DNA of 6,918 nt from Planctomycetaceae bacterium (GTDB taxonomy: Bacteria; Planctomycetota; Planctomycetia; Planctomycetales; Planctomycetaceae), in NCBI GenBank assembly GCA_029259875.1, contig JAJDEK010000266.1, forward strand, positions 1-6,918, given 5' to 3'. How positions within the stretch are numbered: the stretch's first letter is position 1; each line of letters begins with the position of its first letter. Positions 6,407-6,918 of this stretch are shown here, in pieces. Below the pieces are notes generated by a model, which had not been told where the DNA came from, made no database searches, and saw nothing but the letters and a program-made list of their open reading frames with translations. The translations under genes were made by a program, and so were the position numbers.

Positions 6407-6918
6407 ATGAAACAATTTCAGCTCAGTAAGGTTCTCCCTGCTGTTCTCATTTTATCATTGATGAGTGGATGCGCTTCATCACCAGGCAAGCAAACGATGG
6501 CCTGGAAAGCTCCTACTGCGCCTTGGAAGTGGGGAAAATCGTCTGCCTCAAAAACGAAACCTTCTGACACAAAATCAGAAGTAGCAGCCATCGAAGATTC
6601 GTCTAAAAGTGATTCTAAAATAAAGAATGCTCAAGAGGGAGTACTTCAAGATATCACATCTGAGGCTAAGCCGAAAAAAGTGGCCACTCATGATGCCGAA
6701 CTCTTAGCTTACATCAACGAGGAATTAAAAGATGCTTCTCCTCAGGAGCGTAATCAATACTTGAGTAGCTTCAAAGGCGTTGACCCGGGTATGGTCAGGA
6801 ACATTCTCCGCACACGGAGGATGGTCAGTAGTATGGAGCAACTAGCAGAACAAAAACCAACTAACACATCTCCTCTTATTACCTTACCCGGACTGGGTCA
6901 CACACAACCCGGGGGTGA
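6407..6918 (+). CDS. Predicted lipoprotein of unknown function, N-terminal part (3' end outside window)
   Basis: The frame is open from ATG 6407 to the window edge (170 codons, no stop). The N-terminus is a lipoprotein signal peptide: basic start MKQFQLSK, hydrophobic core VLPAVLILSL, and lipobox M-S-G-C with Cys22 as the modified residue (Met at -3 is uncommon but tolerated, Leu is at -4). After Cys22 comes a Trp-containing segment (MAWKAPTAPWKWGK) and a Ser/Lys/Asp-rich low-complexity linker to about residue 92. A more ordered helical part follows (about 95-148), with ELLAYINEELKDASPQERNQY and DPGMVRNILRTRRMV. I do not recognise a named family; the pattern of a 'SPQER' helix followed by 'DPxMVxxILRxRR' looks conserved-protein-like and I infer a folded domain. 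The likely location is attached to a membrane, facing the periplasm. No Shine-Dalgarno is evident. A five-codon frame, MIRAT, ends in a TAATG overlap with this start. Confidence 0.78.
   Translation, partial: MKQFQLSKVLPAVLILSLMSGCASSPGKQTMAWKAPTAPWKWGKSSASKTKPSDTKSEVAAIEDSSKSDSKIKNAQEGVLQDITSEAKPKKVATHDAELLAYINEELKDASPQERNQYLSSFKGVDPGMVRNILRTRRMVSSMEQLAEQKPTNTSPLITLPGLGHTQPGG

Overview
The window carries one partial and four complete (or near-complete) genes plus one further partial gene, all on the + strand. Protein style suggests a planctomycete, perhaps Gimesia- or Rubinisphaera-like. The reasons are a secreted prolyl-oligopeptidase-like hydrolase with a long extra C-terminal region, a eukaryote-like HAL2 phosphatase, an SLC13 permease with embedded TrkA-C domains, scarce Shine-Dalgarno sequences and moderate G+C. 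This assignment is inference from family resemblance; there is no rRNA or marker gene to confirm it.

Layout: (1) 2-391, the 3' end of a Gfo/Idh/MocA-type oxidoreductase. (2) 532-1524, a HAL2-type 3'(2'),5'-bisphosphate nucleotidase whose reading frame contains an in-frame TAA at codon 9. (3) 1592-3367, an SLC13-type anion permease with two RCK/TrkA-C domains. (4) 3442-5403, a large exported alpha/beta hydrolase. (5) 5461-6093, a PNPOx-like flavin-binding protein. (6) 6094-6406, an AT-rich non-coding stretch. (7) 6407-6918, the start of a predicted lipoprotein that runs off the window.

The most coherent functional pairing is genes 2 and 3. HAL2-type enzymes remove the 3'-phosphate from PAP/PAPS made during sulfate activation. 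SLC13 permeases with TrkA-C domains include sulfate carriers and SAC1-like sulfur-response proteins. The pair may therefore handle sulfate uptake and PAP clearance. The hydrolase, the flavoprotein and the lipoprotein have no evident link to this pair beyond shared orientation. A likely intrinsic terminator at about 3378-3398 separates the permease from the hydrolase.

The observation most worth following is the nonsense codon in the nucleotidase. Coding similarity continues on both sides of it and the catalytic motifs downstream are intact. I found no CRISPR array, tRNA, rRNA, transposase or clear novel defence or mobile system.
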